64,000 nt of DNA from an uncultured Pseudomonadales bacterium (lineage in GTDB: Bacteria; Pseudomonadota; Gammaproteobacteria; Pseudomonadales; Pseudohongiellaceae), in assembly GCA_943789485.1 (NCBI GenBank), contig CALSUH010000004.1, positions 24,696 to 88,695 on the forward strand, in the 5' to 3' direction. The translations under genes were made by a program, and so were the position numbers. Below, in pieces: positions 1-9,358 of this stretch; position 1 is the stretch's first letter, and every line of letters begins with the position of its first letter. The notes under the pieces were generated by a model that was not told the DNA's origin, made no database searches, and was given only the letters and a program-made list of their open reading frames with translations.

Positions 1-1071
1 CGTCACATTGTCAAAATCGGCTGGTGTCTGGCCGTTGACAGTCCCGCCACCATTGATGTTTGGCAGATCTGTTGAAGCAGAGGCGAACCAATACAACCAG
101 GCGGCTTTAATATCTGAGTCAAATTCTCCGTTAGCACTGAATGCTGCGCCATTTCCCGCTAGGATTCCATCGGCTTGATCTGGCAATGTTAGGGTGGCCG
201 ACGCCGTGTTAGTTACGGTACAAGTACCGGCCCCATTCGCGGCTGTTTGAAACGAACCCCCAATAGCCCGATAACTCACATTGCCAGAATAGGCTTTGAA
301 TAAGACAACTGGCTCATAGCCTTCGGCCTGAGGAGATCCCTGAATCAGAGGATTAAACGCAGCAACGATATGCGTGTGCCTAAACGTTGGGTCAATACTC
401 ATCGTTTGGTCGACCGTGACCAAACCCGCTGCGGATAGGTTTCCGGAAGCACCCCCGAATCCAGCACTGGGTGGATCGCTGGGTTGAGGGCTAAAATTAT
501 ACAGCGGAGGGCTTGGCGAGGCAGTTAGGGTGTCAGCTGGGTTGCCGATGCCGACGATACTCAGAAGCAATGCATTATTTTTAGTCGTTGTTATTTGCGT
601 GGAGGCCACTGTGATGGTGTTATCTGGAGAACCAGTGGCGTTGACTTGCCCATTAACAGGGGTTATTAAGTCTTCTGCTGGTAACGTCTGCTCTACATCA
701 GTTAGGAAGAACGCACAAGCGGCCAATGCTGCGTCATTGTCATGGAATACCTCTACATTGTAAGAGCCAGCCACCGTCGGTAATAATACTTCATTCATGG
801 CCCAAAGCGTTGCATAGCTGCTGGCATTCTCATCTACACGAACCTCGATCAGACGTTCCGCTTGGCCGGCGACATTGAACGACACAGAATTAAATTGCAC
901 GTCGGAAACTGTTCGCAATGCTCCACTTCCAGGACCCTCCATAACCGTTCCTACCGCTACCATTCTTCCTAGAAGGTTCGGGTCCTGAGCGTCAATTGGC
1001 AGCGAAATAGTGAATGAAGGTGCAACACCCGGTAGCACACACACGCTCTGCAACAGCCGGTATGCAAGACC
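1..1071 (-). CDS. C-terminal part of giant exported repeat protein (second frame, runs off window)
   Basis: The minus strand from about 1071 down to the window edge is open and protein-like in the frame offset from the upstream 1448-codon ORF. It follows a TAG at 1072-1074 and has no plausible start or ribosome site of its own, so I read it as the continuation of the gene at 992-5338 after a frameshift in the CA run at 1036-1044. Translation through the shift gives VLPGVAPSFTISLP followed by a globular-looking region. That region has an AAWLYWFAS stretch seen in exported proteins that end in a beta-rich domain. The gene continues beyond the left edge, so its C-terminus and any anchor are unknown. 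The frameshift could be real, phase-variable or a sequencing error. Confidence 0.6.
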
Positions 1072-4000
1072 CTATCACAAGATTCGGATCCGCCGCTCCT
1101 TCTTCGATGACAACCCCATCCACTCCAAGAGCAATGACTTCATCAACAATATTGAAGTTCACTGTCTCTGCATTCAAGTTGGAGAAATTAAGCATGACAA
1201 CGCCATTGTCGTCCGCCCCAATACCATCGTCGTTGAAGGTATAGGAAACCGCACCCCCATCGACTGCGGCATTACTCAGAGCGCCTTCTCCCGTATCAAT
1301 ACTCCAGTTGCCGTTGTTGGTACTGGTCGATATGTTTATCTGCCCTGCATAATCGGTTGCGATTGAACCGGCGCTATCAAACACCTCGATCGTTACTTCC
1401 TGAACCGTACATGCGGATATTTCCGCATCGCTGTGTGTAGAACCTCCACCACCGTCGAAGCTAATCTGGAAGGTGCAAAGGTCGACGAGTAAAATCGGGT
1501 CGTAAGTTGACCCGGGGCTGCCAGGGTCAGAGGTAACAGAATCAGTAACGTTAATATTCAGGGACGCCGCTGCCGCTGCCGTGTGGGTAAAATTCAACAG
1601 CACCACACCATCGTCGAGGTCGTCGAAGGTGTAGCTAGCCGCGCCATCCTCCCCAAACGGATCGGTTAGAGTGCCATCATTGTCTGCTGGGTTTTCAGCC
1701 CATGAACCAAAACCTGTGCTAGTTGTTAGATTTATAATCCCAGTATAGTCATCAACGACAGCAGGAGTACCGGCACCATCAACGATCTGAATCTGCACCT
1801 GCTTGATGGAACAGACATCTGTCTCGAAAGGTACTGTGTCGGCAGGGAAACTAATTCTAAATTCACAGGCGCGAAAAGTAAGAATGCCATCTGTATTTAT
1901 TACAGTGACATCAGGAATAGTTGCCAAAAGAGTGGCTGTTGTTCCCGTCGGCACAGCCAGTACACTGTAATCGACAACTAAGACACCGCTATCAGCTGGG
2001 TCAAAGGTGTAAGTGGCAAAACCATCGTTTCCGCCTGGGTCAACCAAGCTCGATATTCCGGCCGTCTTCACATAATTTCCGAAGCCCGTACTAGTTTGCA
2101 TTACCATGGTGCCGGAAAAGTCGGTGGTTCCTGGAGTGCTGAGCGTGTAGGTAACCGACTCTCCGCCGCGGCAGACATCGGCGGTATTGCTTACTGAGGC
2201 AGTAGTTATAGTGAGTGTGCAGGCAGAGATATCTATCTGTGGTGGCACGCCCAGCAACGTTATCGGTGCTCCATTGGATGCGACACCACTGGCACCGAAA
2301 TCCAAGTTGTTAACAGCGACAGCGTTACGAAAATCAAATATTACGTTTCCGCCTTCTGTACCATCGAAATCATAACTGGCAGTTCCATCCCCTGCGCCTC
2401 CACCGGTCAGTCCTCCCGGATAGGTTTCTGCCAAATTTTCATACCACTTGCCCTGCCCGGTTGCCGCAGCGATTGCCGTGAGGTTGATAACGCCGTCGAA
2501 GTTGGTTACTGCAGAACCGTTGACCTGCACCTCGAAAGATACCCGCGTCATGGTGCAGACATTACGAATAAGATTCGCATCGGGCAGTGTAATAACTAAG
2601 TCGCAATCAGCAATATTCGTTACATTCCCAGCACCGCCATCGATAGCAAGTTCGCCTTCCGCCGGAGTGAGTGCAGTGACGGTAAAAGTGACAGGCGTGA
2701 TAGCGCTGGTTGTGGAGTATTCGAGATCCAGAAATCCATTATCCAGGGCACTAAAAGTATAGGTAAAAATACCATTGTCGGTGCCACCGCCGGCACCATT
2801 GTCGGCAGTCCCCAAGCCACCTGCTAAGCCCGCGTCTACCAGCGCGTAATTGCCTAAGCCCTGACTAGACTGAATCTGAATCTGGCCCACGTAGTCTGTA
2901 ACAGGAAGCGTATCTCTTCCGCGGATAGTGACAGTCACACCGTTGCTCGCTACACAGGAGCCTATATTAGTAGGTATTTGAAAATCCCATGTACAGGGCA
3001 GAATGTCGATATCAGCGTCATAGATTCCCGCTGGGCTAGTGACGAAAGTCGACGTGGAAGTTTCCACTATTTGAAGATCGATGTTCGGCCCAACATCGGT
3101 GATAACCGAGAAATCGAATGTTTTGCTACCATTTTCAGCGGCCTGGAATGTGTAATCGGCCTGACCATTGTTGGTGTCGCCACCGCTTGCATTATCAAGG
3201 ATTCCCGTTACGACTGCCTGCGACCACGTGCCAATGGCCTGATCATTAGTAATACGAATGGTGCCAGTGTAGCCATTTATCGGTGTGCCGGTCTCGTCAT
3301 TGACTGAAATTGTGACGCCGGTGGGCGAACAGGTGTCCGACAGCGCATCTGTGCCTTGGGCTACTCCGGTATAGCTTATTCGTATCTCACAAGCGGTGAC
3401 TGTGAGAGTGGGATTGCCTGCGTCCTGTTGAATACTGCCACCGTCGTCTATGTCATCGATGAGAAAGTCGATGTTGGTTTGAGTGGTGCTCTCGTGGGTG
3501 TAGTCCATCACGGCTATATGGTCAGTACCCAGGGAATTTATCGTGAATGCATATTCCGCCGTCCCATCTGAATTGTCAGCAAAGGTTCCGCCAAATGCGC
3601 CGGACACGAAGCTATAGCTGCCCGCAGCAGAACCGTTATTGTTGTCGATCGTCATGGTGCCGGAATAGTTTGTTGCCGGATTACCAGCTGTATCTAAAAG
3701 CGAAACAGTGAGACGCTCAATTCCACAAGTACCAATTTCATTACCCGCCGCGTAGGCGATTACAAATTCACAATCGAGAACCGACAGTGTTGGCGAAGTA
3801 TAGTCAACGTCATCAGGGCTTTCGGAGTACCCTCCCCCATTATCAACCACATCAAAATCAACTGTCTGCCCGCCGCCAGTTGGAATGAAAAATTCTAAGT
3901 CGACACTGCCGTTGTCTGCGGCTACAAATTCGAAAGTTGCCGCTCCATTTACCCCGTTTGTGAGTATTCCAGGTATGCCTCCAGAGGGTTCTGTCCAGGT

Positions 4001-5338
4001 CGCATCGACATTAGATACCGAAGCCACAATTGAAAGATCTACCGTGCCCACATACCCAGTGAGCACACTCCCGCTAGCGTCCACCGCCTGAAGAGTTATC
4101 AATTGAACAGCACAAACAGATGACGACGTATCGGTCATCGAAAATCGAAATTCTGGGCCGCAGCCCAATACATCGAGGGTTGGTGCGGTGTAGTTAGTAT
4201 TTGTGCTCTCTGAGAAGTTCCCGAAAGCGATATCGAAATCTACAATGCCGACATTAGGATTGGAATAATTGAGCGTTATAGTTGAACCTTCAGTGCCGTC
4301 AAAGGTGTAAGTTTGATTACCATTTACTCCAGCGCTGAGTCCGCCAGAGCCGCCTGACCAAAGCGCACCGACTTCCCCACCCGTCGAACTCGTTGGCGAG
4401 AGATCAACCGTCCCCGTAAATCCCCAAGGCAAGGGAATTCCAGATCTATCTGTCACACTGAGTGTTACTTGCTCAATCGTGCAGACACTTGACGTGACAT
4501 TGGCTACCGCAAAGCGAAACTCGTAGGGCTCGATAGAAAATGTTCTATTGTGAGAACCGTCCGAGTTGCTGCCGTCGAGGGAAAAATTCAAGTCACCAGC
4601 CGAAGCGGATTCATTCACTTGACCATAGGAGGCGGTAACGCCAATTTTACGGTTGTTGTTACCGCCACCATTATTATTACGCTGAAGAAGGTCGTTGTAG
4701 TTAGTAAAGTTTTGGCTGCCGTTTTCTAAATATTCGCCGCGGTCGATCGAACCCATGCGGATAATTAGGTTGTCTGGGCTGAGGGCCGTTATGGCCGGTG
4801 AAGTAGGTGTTGAGGAGTTGCCTTGTACAGCTGCTGTTAGACCGAAGCCCCCTGATGCTCCCCTTAAGTGTAAAAGATAGCCTATGCTTTGCTCGTTGCT
4901 CCACTCGAACGTATACTCGGTGGTGCCAGGGATATCAGTGGTCAAATTAGTGACCACTCTCGTCCACACATTGGAAGATATATCTTCCCCTCCCAATCCT
5001 GCTGCGACTTCCGTCCATCCAGCGGGCGGAGTTAAAGTCTCATTACTACTATCAGTCGAAACCTGAACCATCAGAAAATCCCCGACGAGTAGTCCGGCAG
5101 GGGCGGTTAAGGTCACAGAATCATTATTGTTGTCGTTACTGACATCGAAGGTACATCCGATAAGCTGAACTTGTTCGGAGCCTGCATTCTGGAGAGTAAA
5201 GTCGGGACAGGCTTGCTCTGCCGCATCTACCGAGGGTATTGCGAAGCCCATAGTGAAACTGCAGGCAAGCAGCAACCAAGCAATGACTTTCAATCCATTA
5301 CGTTGCCTTGCGTTATTTGTATCTTGAAAAGTCATCAA
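992..5338 (-). CDS. Giant secreted protein with about nine Ig-like cysteine-bracketed repeats
   Basis: A 1448-residue ORF with an N-terminal signal peptide (hydrophobic core around residues 17-35, ending SVDAA). Residues ~45-270 form a first beta-rich domain containing PPAGWTEV. About nine repeats of 120-135 residues follow. Each begins with a Cys-bracketed FRISF-type strand, continues with a DxxGxxxxxYTGxI core and a GxWS/GxGxW strand, then YTF and DNGxxxLxF, and ends at a Cys. The repeats are divergent, so they are old. The layout suggests an extracellular stalk or adhesin, possibly disulfide-stabilised. No catalytic motif is visible and the family is not one I can name. The ORF ends just after a CA run (1036-1044) while the neighbouring frame continues in coding fashion to the window edge, so the stop at 992 is probably not the natural C-terminus. 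Confidence 0.8.
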   Translation of the reverse strand: MMTFQDTNNARQRNGLKVIAWLLLACSFTMGFAIPSVDAAEQACPDFTLQNAGSEQVQLIGCTFDVSNDNNNDSVTLTAPAGLLVGDFLMVQVSTDSSNETLTPPAGWTEVAAGLGGEDISSNVWTRVVTNLTTDIPGTTEYTFEWSNEQSIGYLLHLRGASGGFGLTAAVQGNSSTPTSPAITALSPDNLIIRMGSIDRGEYLENGSQNFTNYNDLLQRNNNGGGNNNRKIGVTASYGQVNESASAGDLNFSLDGSNSDGSHNRTFSIEPYEFRFAVANVTSSVCTIEQVTLSVTDRSGIPLPWGFTGTVDLSPTSSTGGEVGALWSGGSGGLSAGVNGNQTYTFDGTEGSTITLNYSNPNVGIVDFDIAFGNFSESTNTNYTAPTLDVLGCGPEFRFSMTDTSSSVCAVQLITLQAVDASGSVLTGYVGTVDLSIVASVSNVDATWTEPSGGIPGILTNGVNGAATFEFVAADNGSVDLEFFIPTGGGQTVDFDVVDNGGGYSESPDDVDYTSPTLSVLDCEFVIAYAAGNEIGTCGIERLTVSLLDTAGNPATNYSGTMTIDNNNGSAAGSYSFVSGAFGGTFADNSDGTAEYAFTINSLGTDHIAVMDYTHESTTQTNIDFLIDDIDDGGSIQQDAGNPTLTVTACEIRISYTGVAQGTDALSDTCSPTGVTISVNDETGTPINGYTGTIRITNDQAIGTWSQAVVTGILDNASGGDTNNGQADYTFQAAENGSKTFDFSVITDVGPNIDLQIVETSTSTFVTSPAGIYDADIDILPCTWDFQIPTNIGSCVASNGVTVTIRGRDTLPVTDYVGQIQIQSSQGLGNYALVDAGLAGGLGTADNGAGGGTDNGIFTYTFSALDNGFLDLEYSTTSAITPVTFTVTALTPAEGELAIDGGAGNVTNIADCDLVITLPDANLIRNVCTMTRVSFEVQVNGSAVTNFDGVINLTAIAAATGQGKWYENLAETYPGGLTGGGAGDGTASYDFDGTEGGNVIFDFRNAVAVNNLDFGASGVASNGAPITLLGVPPQIDISACTLTITTASVSNTADVCRGGESVTYTLSTPGTTDFSGTMVMQTSTGFGNYVKTAGISSLVDPGGNDGFATYTFDPADSGVLVVDYSVLAVPTGTTATLLATIPDVTVINTDGILTFRACEFRISFPADTVPFETDVCSIKQVQIQIVDGAGTPAVVDDYTGIINLTTSTGFGSWAENPADNDGTLTDPFGEDGAASYTFDDLDDGVVLLNFTHTAAAAASLNINVTDSVTSDPGSPGSTYDPILLVDLCTFQISFDGGGGSTHSDAEISACTVQEVTIEVFDSAGSIATDYAGQINISTSTNNGNWSIDTGEGALSNAAVDGGAVSYTFNDDGIGADDNGVVMLNFSNLNAETVNFNIVDEVIALGVDGVVIEEGAADPNLVIGSCIPAVAERVCATGCCTFIHYFAAN

Positions 5339-5807
5339 ATCACAGAAATTCTAAGTCGGATTTAAGCATCCATCCTGATTGCGCAGGCTCGTCACTAGAA
5401 AAATACATAAAACCTAATTAATTTAAACACTTAGAAAATATCGACCTCACGATCGAAAAATTTATCGCAAATATCTATAAGTACTTTCAACTGAAGGCAA
5501 GGGCCAAAACCTATCACCCTTATATCCTATTCCCACACAGTGAAAGATACGTCGAAATCACTGACTTTTCGAGGGAAATAGCGGGTAAAATTGGTGCAGA
5601 CGTGGCCTAGGTCACAAAATTCCGTCGTTGCTTCTGCTTTACATGGCCACATGTTCAATCGTATTGGCAGCCCATTTACCCAGCAATTTCCCCCCGGCGA
5701 GCGGCCAGCATTGTGCTTTGTAACTGCATTTACTACAATTTTTTTATTCTATAATATGAATTAAGCAAATCAAATCAGCCTTAGTTACCCAATACACAGA
5801 CAAATCA
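5339..5807. promoter_or_regulatory. Intergenic region with divergent upstream sequences
   Basis: About 470 bp without a convincing gene, AT-rich next to both flanking starts. A TATAAT hexamer lies at 5750-5755, about 50 bp before the start at 5808. It is a candidate -10 box, but there is no good -35 box at the right spacing. Nothing else is recognised. Confidence 0.3.
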
Positions 5808-6284
5808 ATGACCAAGCGAAATAATTTACTCAGCGTGCTCCTTAGCCTCATCTTGCTCGGTGCTATTATTCTTCTCGTGCTAAACACCATGCGGCAGCAG
5901 GAACTCAACACCACTAGCCAAGAATTGGCGATCGAATTAACTCAGCGGATTTTAAGTAGAGACCCAGAAACTCAGGTCCCTAATGTGCAAGCTTTGCTCG
6001 ATAATGCCCACCCTTGCTTACTACAAAGGCGATCAACGGCAAGTTCAACCGCGTATATAGCAATGGTTTTCAAGAATCTCGGCGAGTTAGAAGTAATAGA
6101 AAATATAAGCGGTGCCAGCGAGACTCCGCTGCTTGTATTTAGCGATGTATTGCCAAGGGCAGCTTACGTGTTAGAAGCAGTCTTCGCGAACGGGTCAAGT
6201 ACAGTGGAAATTCAATTGATCTTTGATCAAGACAGATGGTCCGTTATAGATTTCTCCGTAAAATCAAGCCTAATGGTTCTATAA
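5808..6284 (+). CDS. Small membrane-anchored protein of unknown function
   Basis: 158 residues. A basic N-terminus (MTKRNN) is followed by one strong hydrophobic segment (about 8-27), then a polar region that should sit outside the membrane. The C-terminal half, with alternating hydrophobic strands ending in DRWSVIDFSVKSS, resembles the strand pattern of NTF2/DUF4864-like sheets, but this is a shape impression only. No catalytic residues can be assigned. It stands alone between the giant repeat gene (divergent) and a convergent membrane-protein gene. Confidence 0.6.
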   Translation: MTKRNNLLSVLLSLILLGAIILLVLNTMRQQELNTTSQELAIELTQRILSRDPETQVPNVQALLDNAHPCLLQRRSTASSTAYIAMVFKNLGELEVIENISGASETPLLVFSDVLPRAAYVLEAVFANGSSTVEIQLIFDQDRWSVIDFSVKSSLMVL

Positions 6285-6329
6285 GGAATTTCAACACCGA
6301 ATCAGATCAACGCGTACTTGGATAATTAC

Positions 6330-6995
6330 TTAGCTAGTTTGGATGTTTATTTGGACCCGCTCACCTGTCTCTAACTCCTTCAGATTGAGCCACAGGAATA
6401 GCAACACACCAAACATCTCCAAACCTTCTTCTAAGGCCACAGCCACAGCATAGCCCCAGCTATCACTCTCCATATCTTCACTTAGCAACTCTGTCACAAT
6501 TGCGCCTGATACGAACATGGCTCCGGCCAAAACAAACAGCAAGGCTAGCCTCCCACGCAGCGATAGAAGAAACGGCACGTAGGCTGCAGCCACAAATAGA
6601 ACCAGTATGGCCCCAGGAATCGCCCAATTTATCTCAATGGAGGAATTGAATGTTTCGTGCATGCCCGCGACTTCGTCTATCGCTAATATGAGAAAGCCAA
6701 AGGCAGTGAAGCGCCAGTGAGCTTTTTTCTGAAGATTGGGCCTATTTGAAGACACATAAACAAAAAAAGCGACATTTAGTAAGATAAAACTGGAAAACCA
6801 GGTAGGTAGATTATTTTCTTCATCCAGCTCAAACATCTGGATCAGTAGCCAGGGCAGTTCTTCGACCTGATAGTTGTAGTAATTGATACCCAGATGAACG
6901 CAGATGAAGACTGCCGCCAATGCGATTAGGCTGGCAATGTAGTCGCGCGAGGGAATTGTAATTTGATGCTTGATCGGGAGCATAACTGGCTTCAC
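6330..6995 (-). CDS. Polytopic membrane protein with DExxxxHE and EExLE motifs
   Basis: 221 residues with about six hydrophobic segments (near 19-38, 66-80, 95-107, 123-147, 150-170, 184-204). Two conserved-looking acidic motifs sit at membrane faces: AIDEVAGMHE around residues 104-113 and ALEEGLEMFG around 186-195. This pairing is typical of a widespread uncharacterised bacterial membrane family, and the acidic and His residues could bind metal, but no function is established to my knowledge. It lies downstream of the cationic repeat-protein gene, separated by a terminator. Confidence 0.6.
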   Translation of the reverse strand: MKPVMLPIKHQITIPSRDYIASLIALAAVFICVHLGINYYNYQVEELPWLLIQMFELDEENNLPTWFSSFILLNVAFFVYVSSNRPNLQKKAHWRFTAFGFLILAIDEVAGMHETFNSSIEINWAIPGAILVLFVAAAYVPFLLSLRGRLALLFVLAGAMFVSGAIVTELLSEDMESDSWGYAVAVALEEGLEMFGVLLFLWLNLKELETGERVQINIQTS

Positions 6996-7053
6996 TAAGG
7001 CTATCTAGATTTTCCTATTATGCAGTGAATTACCGATGCTGTGCCAGAACGAA

Positions 7054-7081
7054 AAAACGCAGCCCGAATGGGCTGCGTTTT
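7054..7081 (-). terminator. Rho-independent terminator
   Basis: A perfect 12-bp stem (AAAACGCAGCCC / GGGCTGCGTTTT) with a GAAT loop. On the minus strand the stem is followed by a T run, so it terminates the 7102-7656 gene. It could also work for plus-strand transcripts. Confidence 0.85.
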
Positions 7082-7101
7082 AGTTCAACCAATGCTCTTT
7101 A

Positions 7102-7656
7102 CTAAACTTCGGGAGGCAGAGGGTATGTTGTAACTGTGGTGCAATCGAGATTTATAGTAGCATCTGCAAAGGGGGCCACTTGCGCGAACGTGGTTGGGTT
7201 ATCAACTACGCAGGATGTGCCGACGGCAGGGCTGTAATCGTCGTTAAGGACTGTGTCCAATTCCGATGCCGTACATACCGTAAAAGTAAGCGTACCTTGC
7301 CATTCAAAGGCCTCCTCATCTGCTGGGATTGGCGGGCTATAATCCTCCACCAAATCAAAGAAGCAGGCTGGCGGTTCCTTCTCACTTTTGCCTGACTTAC
7401 CTGACTTACCTGACTTGCCTGACTTCTCAGACTTGCCTGACTTGCCTGACTTGCCTGACTTGCCTGACTTATCAGACTTGCCTGACTTGCCTGACTTGCC
7501 TGACTTGCCTGACTTGCCTGACTTGCCTGACTTGCCTGACTTTTCACTGTGTTTAGCGCTCTTATCACTCTTATCGCTCTTGCCAGCCATAGCTGTGCTA
7601 ACACTGAAAGCGAGGCTCACAGCGATAACGAAGGTAATAAGTCTTTTAATAAACAT
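7102..7656 (-). CDS. Exported lysine-rich protein with Gly-Lys-Ser tandem repeats
   Basis: 184 residues. The signal peptide is clear (MFIKRLITF..., cleavage likely after STAMA). Residues ~25-92 are a low-complexity run of GKS/DKS/EKS tripeptides, which makes this half strongly basic. The last ~90 residues are acidic and contain four Cys (PPACFFD, FTVCTAS, SCVVD, LDCTTV), so a small disulfide-bonded domain is likely. The tripeptides come from 9-bp DNA repeats, so length variation by slippage is expected. Function is unknown; binding of an anionic surface polymer or DNA is only a guess. Its own terminator follows. Confidence 0.7.
   Translation of the reverse strand: MFIKRLITFVIAVSLAFSVSTAMAGKSDKSDKSAKHSEKSGKSGKSGKSGKSGKSGKSGKSDKSGKSGKSGKSGKSEKSGKSGKSGKSGKSEKEPPACFFDLVEDYSPPIPADEEAFEWQGTLTFTVCTASELDTVLNDDYSPAVGTSCVVDNPTTFAQVAPFADATINLDCTTVTTYPLPPEV
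7386..7545. repeat. 9-bp tandem repeat (coding minisatellite)
   Basis: About 17 copies of CCTGACTTG or close variants on the plus strand, encoding Ser-Gly-Lys units in the minus-strand gene. Variant units (TCAGACTTG, TTCTCAGAC) break the array into blocks. Because the unit is a multiple of three, copy-number change keeps the frame. Confidence 0.9.
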
Positions 7657-7880
7657 GGTTTTGCCTTTATTTTGAATGATCTACTCTAATTTTTAACATA
7701 AAATGCAATTTTTCACAAATTCGCGCTCTTGTCAGCAGAAAATGGGGAGGAATTAGGGATAAAACCTGAAATTAGAGCGGTGTCCGGGGTAATTTGAGGC
7801 AAATTTGGGTAAGCTTCCTGTCGATCCAAGTCTAACTGCCTAACGTATAGCACCTAAACAGTTTCAATCGAAATAGTCCC

Positions 7881-8870
7881 ATGAAATCTATAGCCATCAT
7901 CGGTGCTGGTATTGCCGGTATTACCCTCGCGAGGCAGTTGCAAGGCAGCGCCAAGGTTAGCGTGTTTGAGAAGTCGCGCGGTTTCGGTGGACGAATGGCC
8001 ACGCGCCGTCATGGCTCCTACCAATTCGATCACGGCGCGCAGTTCTTCACGGCCCGCTCGAAGCAGTTTCAAAAGCTCCTAAATGACTGTGCTGCCGAGG
8101 GGCAAATACAAGCTTGGCGGCCACGAGTCCTCACCTTAGACCCCCAGAAGAAGCCTTTCAAGCGAGAATGGTTCGAGCCCCACTACGTTGCTGTTCCCGG
8201 CATGAGTACCTTGTGTAAGGTTCTCTCTCAAGAGCTCAACGTCATTCTGAAAACGCAGGTCGCTGACATCGCAGCAGCCGAACAGGGCTGGTTACTTACA
8301 GGTGCCGCCGGGGAACGGCTCGGCCAATTCGACTGGGTGATTTCCACATCACCCGCTCCTCAGGCAGATAAACTGCTACCCGCGTGCTTCTCCCACAAAG
8401 CAGCGCTGAGCGAAGTCGACTTCTTTCCTTGCCTCAGTTTACTGCTGGGCTTTAGGTCTGCGCCCGAGCTAAATTTCGACGCCGCCGTGGTCAGAAATTC
8501 TCCACTTAGCTGGATCGCAGCGAACTCCAGCAAGCATGGCCGCCCTGCCTCTTTTGCATTAACGGTGCATAGCGACAATCAGTGGGCCCGGACGCAGCCC
8601 AAAGGCAGCATCGATACTGTGCGTAACAGCATGTTGGCGGCATTGAATGAACTACTGGGCGATCAGTTGCCGGCGCCTGAACATATCGCCATTCATCGCT
8701 GGGAATACGCTAAGGCAGAAACAAACCTAGAAAAGGATTTTCTGCTCGATGAATCGAACAGGCTAGCGGCTTGTGGCGATTGGTGTGCAGGGAGTCGAGT
8801 CGAGGATGCCTATCTGAGCGCCTTAAAACTCGGCGAGCACTTGAAAACTATCTGGCGCCGCGAGGCTTAA
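7881..8870 (+). CDS. Renalase-like FAD/NAD(P)-dependent oxidoreductase
   Basis: 329 residues. The N-terminal dinucleotide-binding motif is IGAGIAGITLARQL (residues ~6-19). It is followed by the FEKSRGFGGRMATRR motif and FDHGAQFF, which are typical of the renalase/amine-oxidase-like flavoproteins common in Proteobacteria. The C-terminal FAD-contact segment is AACGDWCAGSRVEDAYLSA near residues 295-313. No signal peptide, so it is cytosolic. Some bacterial renalases oxidise mis-reduced dihydro-NAD(P) isomers. That activity is known for the family but not shown here. The gene appears to be monocistronic. Confidence 0.8.
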   Translation: MKSIAIIGAGIAGITLARQLQGSAKVSVFEKSRGFGGRMATRRHGSYQFDHGAQFFTARSKQFQKLLNDCAAEGQIQAWRPRVLTLDPQKKPFKREWFEPHYVAVPGMSTLCKVLSQELNVILKTQVADIAAAEQGWLLTGAAGERLGQFDWVISTSPAPQADKLLPACFSHKAALSEVDFFPCLSLLLGFRSAPELNFDAAVVRNSPLSWIAANSSKHGRPASFALTVHSDNQWARTQPKGSIDTVRNSMLAALNELLGDQLPAPEHIAIHRWEYAKAETNLEKDFLLDESNRLAACGDWCAGSRVEDAYLSALKLGEHLKTIWRREA

Positions 8871-8874
8871 CCTA

Positions 8875-9330
8875 CTATCGAGCTGCCTTGTTCCCTAAGA
8901 AGGACAATACCCTGCGTAGATTCACCGAGTATTTATTCTCATCTGACACACGCTTGATGGCTCTATCAAAATCACTGATTCCCTCGGACAAGGCAGCGAT
9001 AAAGAGTAGGGAGCGCTTATTTTTCTCTTCCTCAAGGATGCTGGCCTTCGAATTGAGGCGGCTGCTCCTAGGCGAGTCGATCACCACGGCCCCTTTGCCA
9101 AGCCTCAGTTCAATCAGAGAGCCTATTGAATAGACCTCTAGGCACTGTATTAAATTTTCAACTAGGATTGATTCGAACTGGGCAGTGCATTTGTCAACGT
9201 AAGTGAAATATTCAGGCTTGGCGGGTCCGCATGAGTGGGAACCTGTCCTACTGCGTCATATTCTGAGGTTCTCAGCCGGCAGTTACTCGAGGCCAATATC
9301 CATTGTGCCTCACCTGCTTTCTTGCGTATG
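8875..9330 (-). pseudogene. Possible decayed gene of unknown family
   Basis: The minus strand reads as plausible protein from about 9252 to 8875, with segments such as PEYFTYVDKCTAQFESIL and AALSEGISDFDRAIKRVS. There is no ATG, and the only usable start in that frame is a GTG at 9085-9087, giving 70 codons. A second open, protein-like frame lies just upstream (TPLAIRKKAGEAQWILASS, up to about 9330). The two would join by a frameshift near 9230. I do not recognise the family. It could equally be a chance open frame between two plus-strand genes. Confidence 0.3.
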
Positions 9331-9358
9331 GCCAGCGGTGTAGACTTGGTGTCTAAAA

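Noticed and set aside
1010..3571. Several plus-strand ORFs across the giant repeat gene
   Set aside because: They are antisense shadows of the repeat protein with no signal or ribosome site.
7386..7545. Possible CRISPR array
   Set aside because: The unit is 9 bp with no spacers; it encodes a tripeptide repeat.
7388..7675. Plus-strand ORFs of Pro-Asp-Leu and Cys-Leu-Thr repeats
   Set aside because: They are antisense or out-of-frame readings of the 9-bp minisatellite. The minus-strand frame has a signal peptide and terminator.
8771..9133. 120-codon plus-strand ORF overlapping the renalase-like gene
   Set aside because: It overlaps the flavoprotein C-terminus out of frame and shows no family features.
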